A stretch of 64,000 bases of DNA from the NCBI GenBank assembly GCA_958009055.1, contig OY253659.1, positions 186,001-250,000 of the forward strand, in the 5' to 3' direction. The translations under genes were made by a program, and so were the position numbers. Source of the DNA: Choricystis sp. odSpoLacu1 (lineage: Eukaryota > Chlorophyta > Trebouxiophyceae). Positions 30,719 to 41,273 of this stretch are shown here, one piece after another. The notes under the pieces were generated by a model, which made no database searches, had not been told where the DNA came from, and saw nothing but the letters and a program-made list of their open reading frames with translations. How positions within the stretch are numbered: the stretch's first letter is position 1; each line of letters opens with the position of its first letter.

Positions 30719-33667
30719 ATGACGACGGCCGACCTCCCCCCGCCCCGCCCCCCTCCCCCCGCCACCGTCGACTGGAACGACATCGAGGCCGAGCTGGCGG
30801 CCCTGCCCTCCGAGCTGCGCGACCCGGCGGCCGACCCGCTGCGCCTGGCGGGGCGCGTCCTGGCCCGCCCCGACGCCGATGCGGCGCTCGCGGCCCTCTC
30901 CACCACCTCTGCCCGCCTGGACGCCCTCGTGGACGCCGTTGTGGATGCCCACCACGCGGGGTTTGCGCGAGCCCTGCGCGCCTACGGCGCCGCCACCCGC
31001 ACCGCGGACGACGCGGCCGACGCAGCGGCTGGTCTGGCGACCGCTCTTGGCGACGCCGCCGCCCGTGTGGGCGCCCCCCCCGCCGGCCTGTCCACCTTGT
31101 GGCGGGATGGTGTGCGGCTGGACGCGGCGGCGTCGTTGTTGGCGGACGTGGATGCTGCCGCTGCCGCCCCTGCCGATGCACGTGCGGCCGCGGCCGCGCG
31201 CGACTGGCCGTCCGCCGTCGCCGCTCTCTCCGACGGCGCCGCCCTGCTGACCCGGCCTGAGGTGGCCGCCGTGGGCGCCCTGCGCGATGCACGGGCAGAG
31301 TTGGCTGCCGCCGCCGACAGCGCGGTGGCGGGGCTGTGTGTGGCTGCGGTGGAGGGGGCTGCGGCCCCCCGCGTGCGCCGCGGCAGCGCGGTGCTGTCGT
31401 CAGATGAGGAGGAGGAGGGTGGCACTGCTTCCGATGACCTCCCACCCTCCATTTCCGACATAGCCGCCTGGCTGGCGAGACTGGGGGCGGTGAGCGACGC
31501 TGCCGCCGCGCTGCGGTCCGCGCTGCCGCCCCGCGCACTCGCCGCGGTGCGGGGCGCTCACACCGCCGCCCTGGAGGCGGGGGAGGCGCCATCGGCAGCC
31601 CTGACCACCGCCATCACCGCGGGCGTGGACCTGGTGCGCGGGGTGGGTGGCGCGCTGGCCGCGCTCGCGGCCGCGCGCGCGCGCCGCCCCCCGCAGGCGG
31701 GGCAGCTGCTGCCGCCCTGCTGCGCGGCAGCCGGCCAGACCCACCGGGCGAAGCCAAGATTGACGTGCGTGCGGGCGCAGCCGCCGCGTGGGACGCGGTG
31801 CAGGACGCGGCGGCGGGGTTGCTGGGGGAGGTGTTGCCTCCGTTTGGGGGGGGGCGGCGTGTGTCCGCTCCACCCGCCGCCACCCTGGCCACCACCTCGC
31901 TGGCCTTCTCCTTCAAAGCCGAGCTGGACGCGCTCGCCGCCGCCGCCGCGGCGCCCGCGTCGCCGCCAGGGTCTCCTGGTACGCGGGGTGGCGGTGGCGG
32001 CGGAGGCGGCGGCAGCAACAGCCTGCAATCCGCCCCGCCACCGCCACCATCCGCCCTGGCCCCTGCCGCCCTGGAAGCGGCTGCCTCCGCCACCGCGGCC
32101 GCAGAGCACGAGCTGGCCGCCCTGGAGGCGGGCGGCGACAGCGCGCCGTCGTCGCCGACTGCCCGCGGCGCGCGCCGCAGCGCGCCGTCCACCAAACAAC
32201 CTGCCCCCCCTCCCCGCCGCCTGCTGGCCGCGGCGGAAGCAGCTGTCGCGGGCTCCTTTCTGCCCGCCCTGTTTGCCGACGTGCGACGCCGCACGGCGGC
32301 CGCCCTGGGGGACGCGTCTTCCCTGCGCCCGCGCCGCGGCGGCGCGCCCGCGGCGGCCGCCACCACCCGAGCCTCGCTGCCCGCTCTCGCGGTCGCGTGC
32401 GACGCCATCGACGAGCTGGCGGGGTGGGGCGGCGTGCTGCCTCCCTTTGGGGCGCCACTGGCGGGGGCGGTTGAATCAGTCGCTGTCGCCGCGACGCGCG
32501 CGCTGCGGGCAGCGCTCGAGGGCGCGGCGGCTGGGTCCGCCGCCCTGGCGGTCGCAGATGCGCCCACCATGGTGTCAGTCATGGACGCCGAGCCAGAGGC
32601 TGTGGATGGGGGTGCGGAGGCGGGTGGCGACAGCGGCAGCGACAAAACCTCCTCCACCCGCGTCCCTGCTGCCGCCTTGGTGGACGCTCTCCTCGCCTCC
32701 CGCCCCCCAGGCGACGTGCTGGCCGCGCGGGATGACGGCGGCAAAGCGGCAGCCACCCTGGCGTCCGTGGCGGCCAGCGGGCAGGCGCTGGCGGCCGCGT
32801 GCGCGCGCGCGCGGCGGCCGCGCTCGCGCGCGCGCGCCGCACACGCGGCAGCCGTCCACGCCCAGCCTGGGCCGGGCCCGGCCGTCCGCGCTGGCGTGGC
32901 TGCCGACAGCGGCGCCTGTGGCGGCGGCAGCGGCGGCGGCCGTGTCCCTGGCCACGCCGCCGCCTCCGCCTGATGGTGTCCGAGCGGCGGGGGCGGCCGC
33001 GCGCGCGGTCGCCGTGACCGCCCTTCGCACTCTCCGCGCCGACGCCGCTCTGCTCGCCATCGATGCGGCCGCGACCCTGCCCACCGCCGCGGGCGCTGCT
33101 GCCGACCGGGGCGCGGTGGCGGCCGTCGCGCCGCCGTCGCCGCGGCCGGCGTCGGCGGCCGCCGTCGCCGCCGCGGCCGACGGGGGTGCGTGGGCGGCCG
33201 CCCTCACCCGCCGCGCCGCCCGCGCAGACGCAGCGGTGGCCCCCCTCCTCCCCCCCTCCCGCCGCTCCTACGCGGTGGGCGTGGTGGCGCCCGCCCTGGC
33301 GGCCGCGCTGGCGGCGACGCTGGGCGGGGTGCGCGGGTTGGACGCCGCCACCGCGGCGCGCGCGTGCCGCGCCCTGGCAGCCGCCCAGCCCCCCCTGGAA
33401 GCCGCGGGCGGGGCGGCGCCGAGGCAGGCGCCAGCTGGGGGCGCTGCCCCCGGGCCTGCCTCGCCGTTGGAGCGCGCGCGCGCGCTGCTGGCGATCGCCG
33501 CGCTGCCCCTCGATGAGATTCCCGCCGCCGCGGCCGCCGCCCCGGGCGGCTGGCCGCGTGGCGCGTACTGGGCCCTGCTGCGGGCGGCGTCGCCCGGGGG
33601 GGAGCCGCCGCCGGCTGTGAGGGCGGCGGCTGTGAGGGCGCTGGGGCCCGAGCCGAGGAGGGGTTAA
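30719..33667 (+). CDS. SEC8: Exocyst complex subunit SEC8
   Basis: Tethering subunit for exocytic vesicles at the plasma membrane. One exon, about 982 residues, as in plants. The N-terminal segment matches SEC8 closely: VVDAHHAGFARALRAY (residues ~75-90), LSTLWRDGVRLDAAASLLADVD and PEVAAVGALRDARAEL. As read, the frame shifts at a GC-dinucleotide run near 31670-31686 and shifts back at another near 32800-32840. The middle frame restores SRPDPPGEAKIDVRAGAAAAWDA, as expected for the family, so two compensating length errors are likely. The C-terminal third is Ala-rich and divergent. No introns seen. Confidence 0.88.
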   Translation: MTTADLPPPRPPPPATVDWNDIEAELAALPSELRDPAADPLRLAGRVLARPDADAALAALSTTSARLDALVDAVVDAHHAGFARALRAYGAATRTADDAADAAAGLATALGDAAARVGAPPAGLSTLWRDGVRLDAAASLLADVDAAAAAPADARAAAAARDWPSAVAALSDGAALLTRPEVAAVGALRDARAELAAAADSAVAGLCVAAVEGAAAPRVRRGSAVLSSDEEEEGGTASDDLPPSISDIAAWLARLGAVSDAAAALRSALPPRALAAVRGAHTAALEAGEAPSAALTTAITAGVDLVRGVGGALAALAAARARRPPQAGQLLPPCCAAAGQTHRAKPRLTCVRAQPPRGTRCRTRRRGCWGRCCLRLGGGGVCPLHPPPPWPPPRWPSPSKPSWTRSPPPPRRPRRRQGLLVRGVAVAAEAAAATACNPPRHRHHPPWPLPPWKRLPPPPRPQSTSWPPWRRAATARRRRRLPAARAAARRPPNNLPPLPAACWPRRKQLSRAPFCPPCLPTCDAARRPPWGTRLPCARAAAARPRRPPPPEPRCPLSRSRATPSTSWRGGAACCLPLGRHWRGRLNQSLSPRRARCGQRSRARRLGPPPWRSQMRPPWCQSWTPSQRLWMGVRRRVATAAATKPPPPASLLPPWWTLSSPPAPQATCWPRGMTAAKRQPPWRPWRPAGRRWRPRARARGGRARARAPHTRQPSTPSLGRARPSALAWLPTAAPVAAAAAAAVSLATPPPPPDGVRAAGAAARAVAVTALRTLRADAALLAIDAAATLPTAAGAAADRGAVAAVAPPSPRPASAAAVAAAADGGAWAAALTRRAARADAAVAPLLPPSRRSYAVGVVAPALAAALAATLGGVRGLDAATAARACRALAAAQPPLEAAGGAAPRQAPAGGAAPGPASPLERARALLAIAALPLDEIPAAAAAAPGGWPRGAYWALLRAASPGGEPPPAVRAAAVRALGPEPRRG

Positions 33668-33705
33668 AGTTTTAGTTTTGAAAATTGTTTTTGACACGAA
33701 ACCAA

Positions 33706-34157
33706 TCATCCGCCGTGCAGCGTCGATATGAACACCACGCGGTCTCCCTGGCTCACGGGCGCATCCATGGCGCCGCTGCGTGGGGGTGGTGGTGATGCAA
33801 GGGTGAGACAAAAGAAAACAAAAACAACCTTCCCCCCTCCCACCACCACACCTCCCAAAACACTCACCACAGCTCCCAGTCGGTGTCGTTGACCAGCACC
33901 AACACGCCCGGACGCACCCGCCCCCCGTTGGCAAACAAGTCGGCGCGGTCGGGGTCGGCCGCGGCCGCCGCGGCCGCGACGACAGCACCGACCGTCGTTG
34001 AGGGGGCGTCGGCGGCCGACGACGACGAAGCCAGCACATCGAACGAGCGCTGCTTGTCGCCGCCAAACACGGACTCGAGGCCGCCGCTGTGTGGGTTGAG
34101 AGGGGGTCGGTTGAGGGGTGGTGTTTTTTTCGCATTGGCCGCCGCGGTCGGGGGTCA

Positions 34158-34203
<46 letters not shown>

Positions 34204-34237
34204 ACCTGAACTCGACGATGATGGGTAGTGTGGCCAT
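33706..34237 (-). CDS. URM1: Ubiquitin-related modifier URM1
   Basis: Sulfur carrier for tRNA thiolation and a protein modifier. Three exons: 34206-34237 (only 32 nt), 33868-34086 and 33706-33775, 106 residues, close to the usual ~100. The beta-grasp core is recognised by [10 protein letters not shown], the GG-loop region, [16 protein letters not shown] and the C-terminal FISTLHGG; the terminal Gly-Gly is the thiocarboxylate site. The exon 2/3 join makes WEL-C rather than the usual WELSG. The first intron begins with a long (TG)n tract on the coding strand (+ strand CA repeat). Confidence 0.95.
34164..34205 (+). repeat. (CA)n microsatellite in URM1 intron 1
   Basis: About 20 CA units on the plus strand, starting directly at the 5' splice site of URM1 intron 1 (GT repeats in the transcript). 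Confidence 0.85.
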
Positions 34238-35224
34238 GGGATGCGGGCGGGAGCAAAGATAGCTGGAGAGGACGCACGAGCGGAGCCGCAATTGGTAGGA
34301 AAAAACGCTGCCGTCGAGTGAAGAAAAAACTGTTCTTTCGCCAACCCGGTTTTCCTCTTTTCACAAGTCTCACAACAACAAATTCTACAGAGCCCGGGAC
34401 TGCGGCGGTCAACCGTGGCAAACAACATCAACACCCCAGTCGATGAAATGTTCTTTGGGGGGGGGCAAAACGGGTGGTTTTGGGTGGTTTTCTCTCGATC
34501 TCTCATACGGCGCGACACCTGCGTCCAGCGCCTCAAAGGGGATTTTCTCACTCGCATAAAAGACGGACAAAGGGGGGGACTCTCGACACTCGGAACAAAA
34601 CTCTCTCTCTCGATCACTCAAACAGGGGGGCGCACCCGACCACACATCCACGTGTCCGTCCCCTCCGCTGCCGCCTGCGCGCAAACACGGCATCTTGCCG
34701 TCCCTCATCCAGGGTGTGGACGGAGTCAAAAGCAGAAAAGGCGCGCGCAGGCGGGTGCAAGACAAAGAGGAGGGGGCACCGGGGTGGACGAGGCGACCAA
34801 CCTAGCAAAAAAGGGGGGGGGGCCCTGCCGCCGCCGCAGCCGCGACACACCGCAGGCGCGCGCGCGCGGGCGCAAACTCTCGATTCAAAAAAATGATGGA
34901 GTTTCTAAAAAAAAAAGGGGGGGGGCCACAGGGTGGTGTGATGTGTGGGGTTGGTTTTCTGGAGACAAAAAAAAAAACGCAAGCACATGAAAAAAACAAA
35001 GGGCGTCAAAATCCGTCCGCACGAAACGCACTTCGGCGGGGATGTAAAAAGGGGGTGTCAACGAAAAACAAAGAGGCGTTGGTGTATTCCATTCTCAGGC
35101 AAGCCCACACGCGCAGGCGTGGAGAATCAAAAGGTATTGTCCATGTGGGAGTTTTTTGGGGGTGGTTTTTTTTTTTGGGGGGGGGTCCGTCGGTCGCGTG
35201 GCCCTCGACCACATCGCTCTCTGT
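34238..35224. other. Intergenic region, 1 kb, G-run rich
   Basis: Nearly 1 kb between URM1's start and the stop of the next minus-strand gene. It is unlike its surroundings in having many A-runs and G-runs (for example near 34455, 34812, 34916 and 35176) and no conserved coding frame. It should hold the URM1 promoter and the downstream gene's transcript end. Nothing else recognised. Confidence 0.5.
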
Positions 35225-36520
35225 TCACAGCAAGGCGGTCGCGCTCGCGGGCGCCACGGGGGCGCCATCCAGGTCGTCAAACAAAAAAGCGCGCCTGTCG
35301 GCCGCGGCGCCTGCGGCCGCGGTCAGTTCAGCGGCCGCGGCCGCGAGGGACGCGCGGTCGGCTTCGGCGGCGGCGAGCTCGGCCAGCAGGCGGGCGGCGC
35401 CGGCTTGGCCCTGGGAGGGGGTGGGGTGGGGTGGGTGGAGGGTGTGAGAGGGCCTGCACGACAGGTAGCGCGCCCACCTTCTCCCGGCTGCGCGCGCCGA
35501 GTGACCCACCAGGGCGCCCTGTCCCCTCCCCCTCCCCGCAGTGCCGCCCGTCTGCCTCTGCACGTCCCGCATTTGACTCAGCACGACACGTTCACAACCC
35601 TCTCTCCTCTCACCTCTTTGTCCAGGCGGGCCTGCAGGTTGGCGAGCGAGGAGGCGCCGTCAAACGAGCCCGCGCCGGCCGGCCGCGCGCCGCGCGGCGC
35701 TGGCGTGCCTGGGAAGCACCCCCCCGACTCCACGGAGGACAGCTCCTCCATGAGGGAGGGGTCGGACCGCATCATGACGCTGCGTGTGAGGTGTGGGGGG
35801 GGAGGGTTGTGGGTGGGCGGGGTGTCGAGGAGGGGGGGGACGACAAATCGGCGACAGTCTGGAAAAGCGGCAAGCGTCGGGTGGCGGCGCCCCGCGGTCT
35901 CCGCCGCCTTGCCCACCAACCACACTCCCTGGCACGCAGTGTACGGTGTCTACAGTCGCGTCCACAGCAGAATGGGGGGCAGCGGAGGCGCAGGGGGGGG
36001 GGGGCGCGCGTTGCCGCCGAAACAGAACGACCCGCACGGGTCCCGAAAAGAACCACGCGGACCGGGTTGCACACCCGCCCCGCCGCCCCCTCGGCAGCCT
36101 CGTCGGCCCCTCCGCCACCCCCACAAGGCGTCAAACAAGCAGACGCACCCACACCCGCCCTCAATTCCACACTCACCGCACGGGCGGAATGGCGACCGGC
36201 CCCGAGAACGAGCGCGCCAACACGCGCTCGCCACGCGCCGGCGTCGCGGCGCCCGGGCTGCCCCCCCGGCTGCCGCCACCCGGACCCGACGCGCACGCTG
36301 GCGATTTGGGCCGCCGAATGGCGAGGGCGGGCAGGCAGGGAAAGGAGGAGGCGGAGCGCAGCAGCGCGCCGAGAGGGGACTCGGGGGGGGCGAGTCCTCG
36401 GCGGCGGGCGGCCGCGGACGACCGTGGCGTCGCGTCGCCCGTGTCGATGAAGCCAACGACACGCAACGACGGCGTGCCGGGAGTGGACGCCTCGGAGGTG
36501 GGGGTCGAGCCGCCGCCCAT
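35225..36520 (-). CDS. Ser/Pro/Gly-rich protein with short C-terminal coiled coil, unknown
   Basis: Three exons: 36177-36520, 35614-35779 and 35225-35410, 231 residues, with good GTGAGT/GTGAGA donors and CAG acceptors at the joins. The N-terminal ~115 residues contain many Ser-Pro and Thr-Pro sites (SEASTPGTPS, GLAPPESPLG), suggesting a proline-directed kinase substrate. The middle has MMRSDPSLMEELSSVESGG; the end forms an Ala/Leu/Glu helix (ARLLAELAAAEADRASLAAA) and FLFDDLDGAP. No family recognised. Confidence 0.6.
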
Positions 36521-36608
36521 GATTTTTTTGTGGAAACGAAACGCGAGGAGTGACAGTGGCCTGGGGTTTCTCGCGAAAAATCGTGATCTCATGTCCACAC
36601 ACTCAAAA

Positions 36609-37793
36609 CTACCCCTCCCTGACCACCCCCACCACCACCGTGATGTCGTCCTGCTTGCCCCCCACCGGATCGGCCGCCGCCACCGGCTGCCCCAGCTCGC
36701 TGGCCACAAACGCGCCAAAGCGGGCAGCGGGCGTCGGCTCCACACCGCCCAACACCACGCCCGCCGCCGCTGCATCCGCAGCATACGGTGACGGATAGTC
36801 GGCATCCGCCGCGTTGGTGGCTGCCAAGGACACCAGGGCGGACGCCAGGTCGGCAGCTGCGACAGTCGACGAGGCAGAGGGCGGGCAGAGGGCGGCCGCC
36901 TCGGCCGGCCACACATTATCAAAAAAGCCGTCACTCGCCACAATGACGACGTCTCCCGGGGCCACGGGCACCGCAAACCTCACCGCCTCGTCCACGGTGT
37001 CGGTCTCGGGGGCGTGGTCGGGAGCGGCGGCCAGTTGGTGGGGAAAGTCAAACCCGTGGCTTTTCCCCGCCGACCGAAACACGGGCTCCCCGCCCCTCAC
37101 CACCATCGCGCCCGCGTCTCCCACGACGGCGCCGTGCAGGGTGGAGGTGGACGGGTCCAGGGCGACGATGCACGCGGTGGCGCTGCCAGGGAGGCGGGTG
37201 GCGGCGTGCGCGGCGGTAAGAGCAGCGAGAGGAGCGTCGGCGGGGGGAGGTGGCGTGCGGGGTGGGGAGGGTGGCGGTGGTGCCACGCCTCCGTCTTCAC
37301 CATATTCTGCAGCGGGCGTTTCGGCGGCTGCTGCGGCGGTCGGCGCTGCCGGCGGTGGCGGCGCAGGCCCCCCCGCCGGCGTGGGCGGACACACCCCCAC
37401 GTCCGCCGGCGTCACGACGGCCACAGGGACCGCCCCCTCCACCGCCGCCCTCGCCAGGCGCATGAGGGTGCGGGCGTACCAGGCGGGGTTGACGCCAGAG
37501 TCTGCCCAGCCTCCCACACCGTCGGCGACGCCGACAGCAGCGCTGGACAAAAAGTACGCGTCCTCGCCGCCGTAGTGGGCTTTGTCGGGGTGGGGTCGAG
37601 CCTCAGCCGCGGTGTGCAGTGTGAGGCGTTGCCTCAGCTCGCCACCACCCTCCCCACCCGGAGGGGAGGGAGGAGTCGCCGCGGTCGGGGGCGCGGAGGC
37701 CGCGTCGGCCGACGCGGCGCGCGGCGGGCGCGGCAGGGGGTGGGGCCGGCGGCCCGCGGCCGGCGCCGCTCGTTTGTGGTGTGAGATGCGCAT
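36609..37793 (-). CDS. PP2C-type protein phosphatase (PPTC7/PBCP-like)
   Basis: Single exon, 394 residues. After an Arg/Ala/Pro-rich N-terminus (~1-55, possible organelle targeting) come HPDKAHYGGEDAYFL, GVADGVGGWADSGVNPA, CIVALDPS, LHGAVVGDAGAMVVRGGE, VIVASDGFFDNV and KQDDITVVVG. The Asp residues of GVADG, VASDG and QDDI are the metal ligands of PP2C phosphatases. The GEDAYF/GVADGVGGW pattern groups it with mitochondrial PPTC7 and plastid PBCP rather than ABI1 types. A Pro/Ala-rich insertion of about 70 residues separates the first two blocks. No frame problems seen. Confidence 0.9.
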   Translation of the reverse strand: MRISHHKRAAPAAGRRPHPLPRPPRAASADAASAPPTAATPPSPPGGEGGGELRQRLTLHTAAEARPHPDKAHYGGEDAYFLSSAAVGVADGVGGWADSGVNPAWYARTLMRLARAAVEGAVPVAVVTPADVGVCPPTPAGGPAPPPPAAPTAAAAAETPAAEYGEDGGVAPPPPSPPRTPPPPADAPLAALTAAHAATRLPGSATACIVALDPSTSTLHGAVVGDAGAMVVRGGEPVFRSAGKSHGFDFPHQLAAAPDHAPETDTVDEAVRFAVPVAPGDVVIVASDGFFDNVWPAEAAALCPPSASSTVAAADLASALVSLAATNAADADYPSPYAADAAAAGVVLGGVEPTPAARFGAFVASELGQPVAAADPVGGKQDDITVVVGVVREG

Positions 37794-37908
37794 GGACTGG
37801 GCGCGTGGTAGAGAGAGAGAGAGCGGGGTCAGAGGGGTGCGCGGGGGCCGCGAGAAGAGTGTTTTTGACCAATTTGGGTCGAAACAAGTAAGACGAGCCC
37901 GAGCCGTT

Positions 37909-38613
37909 TTACGCGAGCCCCAACCCCCGCGCACGAAACTGGCAGCTCGTGCACATCCACCCCGTGACTTGGCCGCCATCGTCAAGCACAGCGTTGCCAC
38001 TCCACACGTCCCTTCCGTTGGCTTGGGCGCGCCGCACGCCGCCTGGCATCGTCACCGCCACGCCGCACCCGCAGCAGCACGTGGTCGCATCGTCAAGGTT
38101 GCGCAGCGCCAGGGCATGCCCAGGGCACCCGGCGTGTTGTGGGCGTGGCACACGCCGACGACGACGCGGCTGCCGTCAGGCTGGGTGTCGTGGCGCAGAC
38201 CGATCCCGCGCGCGCGGCCGTGCTTGTACGTCGGAGTCGACAGCCCCAGCCCCTCACGCACGCGCACGTCGGCTGCAGCTGTTTCCACGTCGTCAAAGTT
38301 GCCAAAGACGGGGCGCGAAGGGTTGGGGCGCCGCGCCACAGCACACGCGGTCGCGGCGCCACCCGCCGCGGGTCGGGACGCCCCCTGACCGCGCCAACAG
38401 CGCGCTCGTTGTAACGGCCAACAAGCGCGTGACACAGCACACAGCAAGCTGTCGCTTGCTGGGCCGAGCGGAGTGGCAGGCGGTGGCCCGGGCACGCTGC
38501 GTCGCCTCACGCGCACACACACCCAGGACAGCGTCAAGCGGCTGCGCACCCGGCACCTCACGCAGGCCGATGTATCCTGGAGTCACTTTGTTGCCGCCGT
38601 GAGGTTTTGACAT
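37909..38613 (-). pseudogene. Unknown zinc-ribbon-like gene, reading frame disrupted or mis-modelled
   Basis: Coding character is spread over three frames. The start MSKPHGGNKVTPGYIGLREV is at 38613. Another frame carries FGNFDDVETAAADVRVREGL and RHDTQPDGSRVVVGVCHAHN (about 38290-38130), and a third, ending at 37909, carries HALALRNLDDATTCCCGCG, GRDVWSGNAVLDDGGQVTGW and MCTSCQF. The two Cys pairs suggest a zinc ribbon. A small intron near 38515 and a one-base error near 38130 could link these parts, but no full model could be supported. Family not recognised; it may be a functional gene with indels rather than a true pseudogene. Confidence 0.4.
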
Positions 38614-38911
38614 GCTCCAGCCCCCAGCAGCGCGTATGTGTGTCAGGGCTGTTGCGTGATGGCTTCGTCAATCGGTGGTGAAGGGGACGTCCCACGTGAC
38701 CATCGTGGCGGGGCCGATTTTTGACGTGTGCGTGAGGGTGAGAGGGAGGGACAACAAGGTGTGGTGGGGTGGGTGCGGAAACCCGAGGGCGGGCGGAGAG
38801 GTGGGAAAATAGAGGGGTGTGAGTGGGCGAGCGAGCGTTTCAACCTCTTTTGCTCACCACACCCACCGTCTGCGTCAAAACCAACATGCAATCGTTCTAC
38901 ACTGCCGTCAC

Positions 38912-39280
38912 TCACTTGCCTCCCTCCTCCCATCCCGGCGCCAGCCTCAACCTGATCGGCCCCCTCGCGCTCTTACCATCCACCCTCTTCCCTTTCTGCG
39001 TCGCCCACACCCTCCCCTGCGCCTCCAGCCTAACCGCCGCGTCCCGTGTCGCCTGCATGAGGGGGCGCCACGCCCCCTTCTCCCCCAGCAGCCTGCGCGG
39101 AATCTCGCTGGGGCAGCAGGAGGCGCCCGGGCGGCGAGAGGCGAGAAGGGACAGGATTGTGTGCTCCAGTGTGTCTCCGTCGGGCGTGGGCGGCCGGTGG
39201 GGAGTGGTGGGAGGGGGAGACCGAGACCTGACGCGTGACGGCGGCGGGGACGGCGCCGCCGGGGCGCGACGCGGAGGCAT
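38912..39280 (-). CDS. DUF3253 small winged-helix-like protein
   Basis: Single exon, 122 residues. After a basic Pro/Arg/Ser-rich N-terminus (~1-35) the DUF3253 signature runs LEHTILSLLASRRPGASCCP, WRPLMQATRDAAVRLEAQGR, TQKGKRVDG and ARGPIRLRL. The family is mostly bacterial, with a winged-helix-like pattern and unknown function. The stop TGA overlaps a good donor (AAGTGAGT), so a further 3' exon cannot be excluded. Divergent from the COQ8 gene over 164 bp. Confidence 0.82.
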   Translation of the reverse strand: MPPRRAPAAPSPPPSRVRSRSPPPTTPHRPPTPDGDTLEHTILSLLASRRPGASCCPSEIPRRLLGEKGAWRPLMQATRDAAVRLEAQGRVWATQKGKRVDGKSARGPIRLRLAPGWEEGGK

Positions 39281-39444
39281 AGAGAGGAAAACGTCAAACG
39301 GAGGTGTGAGTGCACACGCGCGTCCACCATCTGTTCACTGCTACTCCCGAAAAAAGCAAGGCAGGGCGCGGGGACTCCCCCGCGCGCGCCTCTCCCGCGT
39401 GCGCATCTGAGCCACAGTGTTATCCAGGACGACACACAGTGTCC

Positions 39445-41229
39445 ATGCACGCTGACTGGCGCCGCGTCGCAGAGGGGGCGGCCCTCGTGCTGGCGCGCGT
39501 CGCGGCGGAGAGGTGAGTGGAGAAATTGGGAGCTCCGGCTGCCTCTCTTCCCGCCGGCCCACGGCCCTGCCTCGCACTGCCACAGAGAGCAGGAAGACGA
39601 GAAAGTGCGTGCCAACCCTTTTTTTCCTCACCCCAGCAAACTCGCCACGCGCCTGGCCGACGCGGCGACGCCCGTTGCTCGCGCGACCGCGGCTGCCACC
39701 ACCACCACCACCACTCCACCTCGTTCCCGCCACCCCCCCAAATCCGCCCCTGCACCCCTGCCCTTTGACTCAGCCGGCCCCCGGGTCGCCCTAGAATTTT
39801 GTGTGGAGCGTGGCAATGGCGCCGCGCGCGCGTGGTCGCCGTCGCCGCCGTCGTCTCCATCACCACGCCCGGGGCGCGAAGCCAGGGTGCCGTCCTCCGC
39901 GCTGGGGCGGGCCCTGGGGTTTGCCAGCCTGGGGGCGTCTCTGGCGGCGGGGGCGGCGGCGGAGAGGGTGGCTGCCGTGTTTGGTGGTGGCGACGACGCC
40001 ACCACCTCCCGCCCCGCCGTGTCCGAAGCCAACGCGGAACGGCTGGCCGCCGCCCTGTGCCGCATGCGAGGGGCGGCCCTGAAGCTGGGCCAGATGCTGT
40101 CCATCGCGGATGACGCGATGCTGCCGGGGCCGCTGGCGGCCGCGCTGGCGCGCGCGCGCGGGCGGGGGCGGACACCATGCCCCCCGCCCAACTGCGGGCC
40201 GCTTTGACCACCGAGCTGGGGCCGGGTTGGAGGTCGAGGTTCGCCACGTTTGACGATGCGCCCATCGCGGCGGCGTCGATTGGGCAGGTGCATCAAGCCA
40301 CGCTGCCCGACGGACGGTCCGTCGCGGTCAAGGTTCAATACCCGGGGGTCGCCGACTCCATCGTCGCCGACGTCGACAACCTGCTGCGCGTGGCGTCCCT
40401 GACAGGCGCCCTCCCGCGCGGCCTGTTTGTGGAGGCGGCGGCGAGCGTGGCCAAGGCAGAGTTGACGCCCGAGTGTGACTACTTGCGCGAAGCCGCATCA
40501 GCAGACACGTGGCGCGCCCACCTGCTCGCCGACACCACCGGCCTCGCGGACGCAGTCTCCGCCCCCCGCGTCATCCACCCGCTGACCACGAGCCGGGTGC
40601 TGGTCACAGAATTTGCTCCCGGCGGTGCGATCGACGCGGCCGCCGACGCGCCGCAACCCGTGCGCGACGCGCTGGGCACCACCCTGCTGCGCCTCACCCT
40701 GCGCGAACTTTTCTCCTGGCGCTTCATGCAGACCGACCCCAACTGGGGCAACTTTCTGTATGACCCTGAATCGGGCGTTTTAACGTGCATCGATTTCGGC
40801 GCGTGCCGCGCGTTTGACGCAAAGTTTGTGTCCACTTACCTCGCCATGGTGCGCGCCTGCGCCGCCCGGGATGATGCCGCCATCCTGCAGTACTCGCGGA
40901 CGCTAGGGTTTTTGACGGGGGATGAGTCGGGGGCCATGAATGAAGCCCACGTGGCAGCCGCGCGCGCGGTCGGCGAACCTTTCACCCCCTGCCCCGACGG
41001 CATCTACGACTTTGGCGCAGCGCGCGGCCTGACCGCCGCCGTCACGACACACGGCCGCGTCATGCTGGAGCACAGGTTGACGCCGCCGCCTGAGGAAACA
41101 TATTCGCTGCACCGGCGGCTGTCGGGCGCGTTCCTCGCCTGCATCAAGCTGGGGGCGCGCGTGCCGGCGGCCGCGTTGCTAGAGGAGCAGGTTGAGCTTT
41201 GTGAAGCGGCGGCGGGGGTGGGGGCGTAG
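39445..41229 (+). CDS. COQ8: ABC1/ADCK/COQ8-type atypical kinase
   Basis: Atypical protein-kinase-like ATPase needed for ubiquinone synthesis in mitochondria (COQ8 branch). Two exons, 39445-39512 and 39637-41229. Landmarks: KxGQ motif [13 protein letters not shown], Ala-rich loop [14 protein letters not shown]-site Lys [14 protein letters not shown] in [23 protein letters not shown] and DFGACR. The KxGQ and AAAS motifs mark the COQ8 group. As read, the first frame stops at about 40205 after a GC-dinucleotide run (40146-40162). One base restores [18 protein letters not shown], which matches the family, so a length error is likely. The 3' end lies 44 bp from the end of the convergent hexosaminidase gene. 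Confidence 0.92.
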
Positions 41230-41273
41230 AGCAGGTGTGTTCTTTTAACGTGAATGTTGTGTCGTTAACAGTC

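Noticed and set aside
34415..34990. Open frames in the 34.2-35.2 kb interval
   Set aside because: They run through A- and G-homopolymers, lack conserved motifs and have no splice logic.
38643..38933. Minus-strand frame that could be a 3' exon of the DUF3253 gene
   Set aside because: The AAGTGAGT donor is good but no convincing acceptor was seen, and the DUF3253 domain is complete without it.
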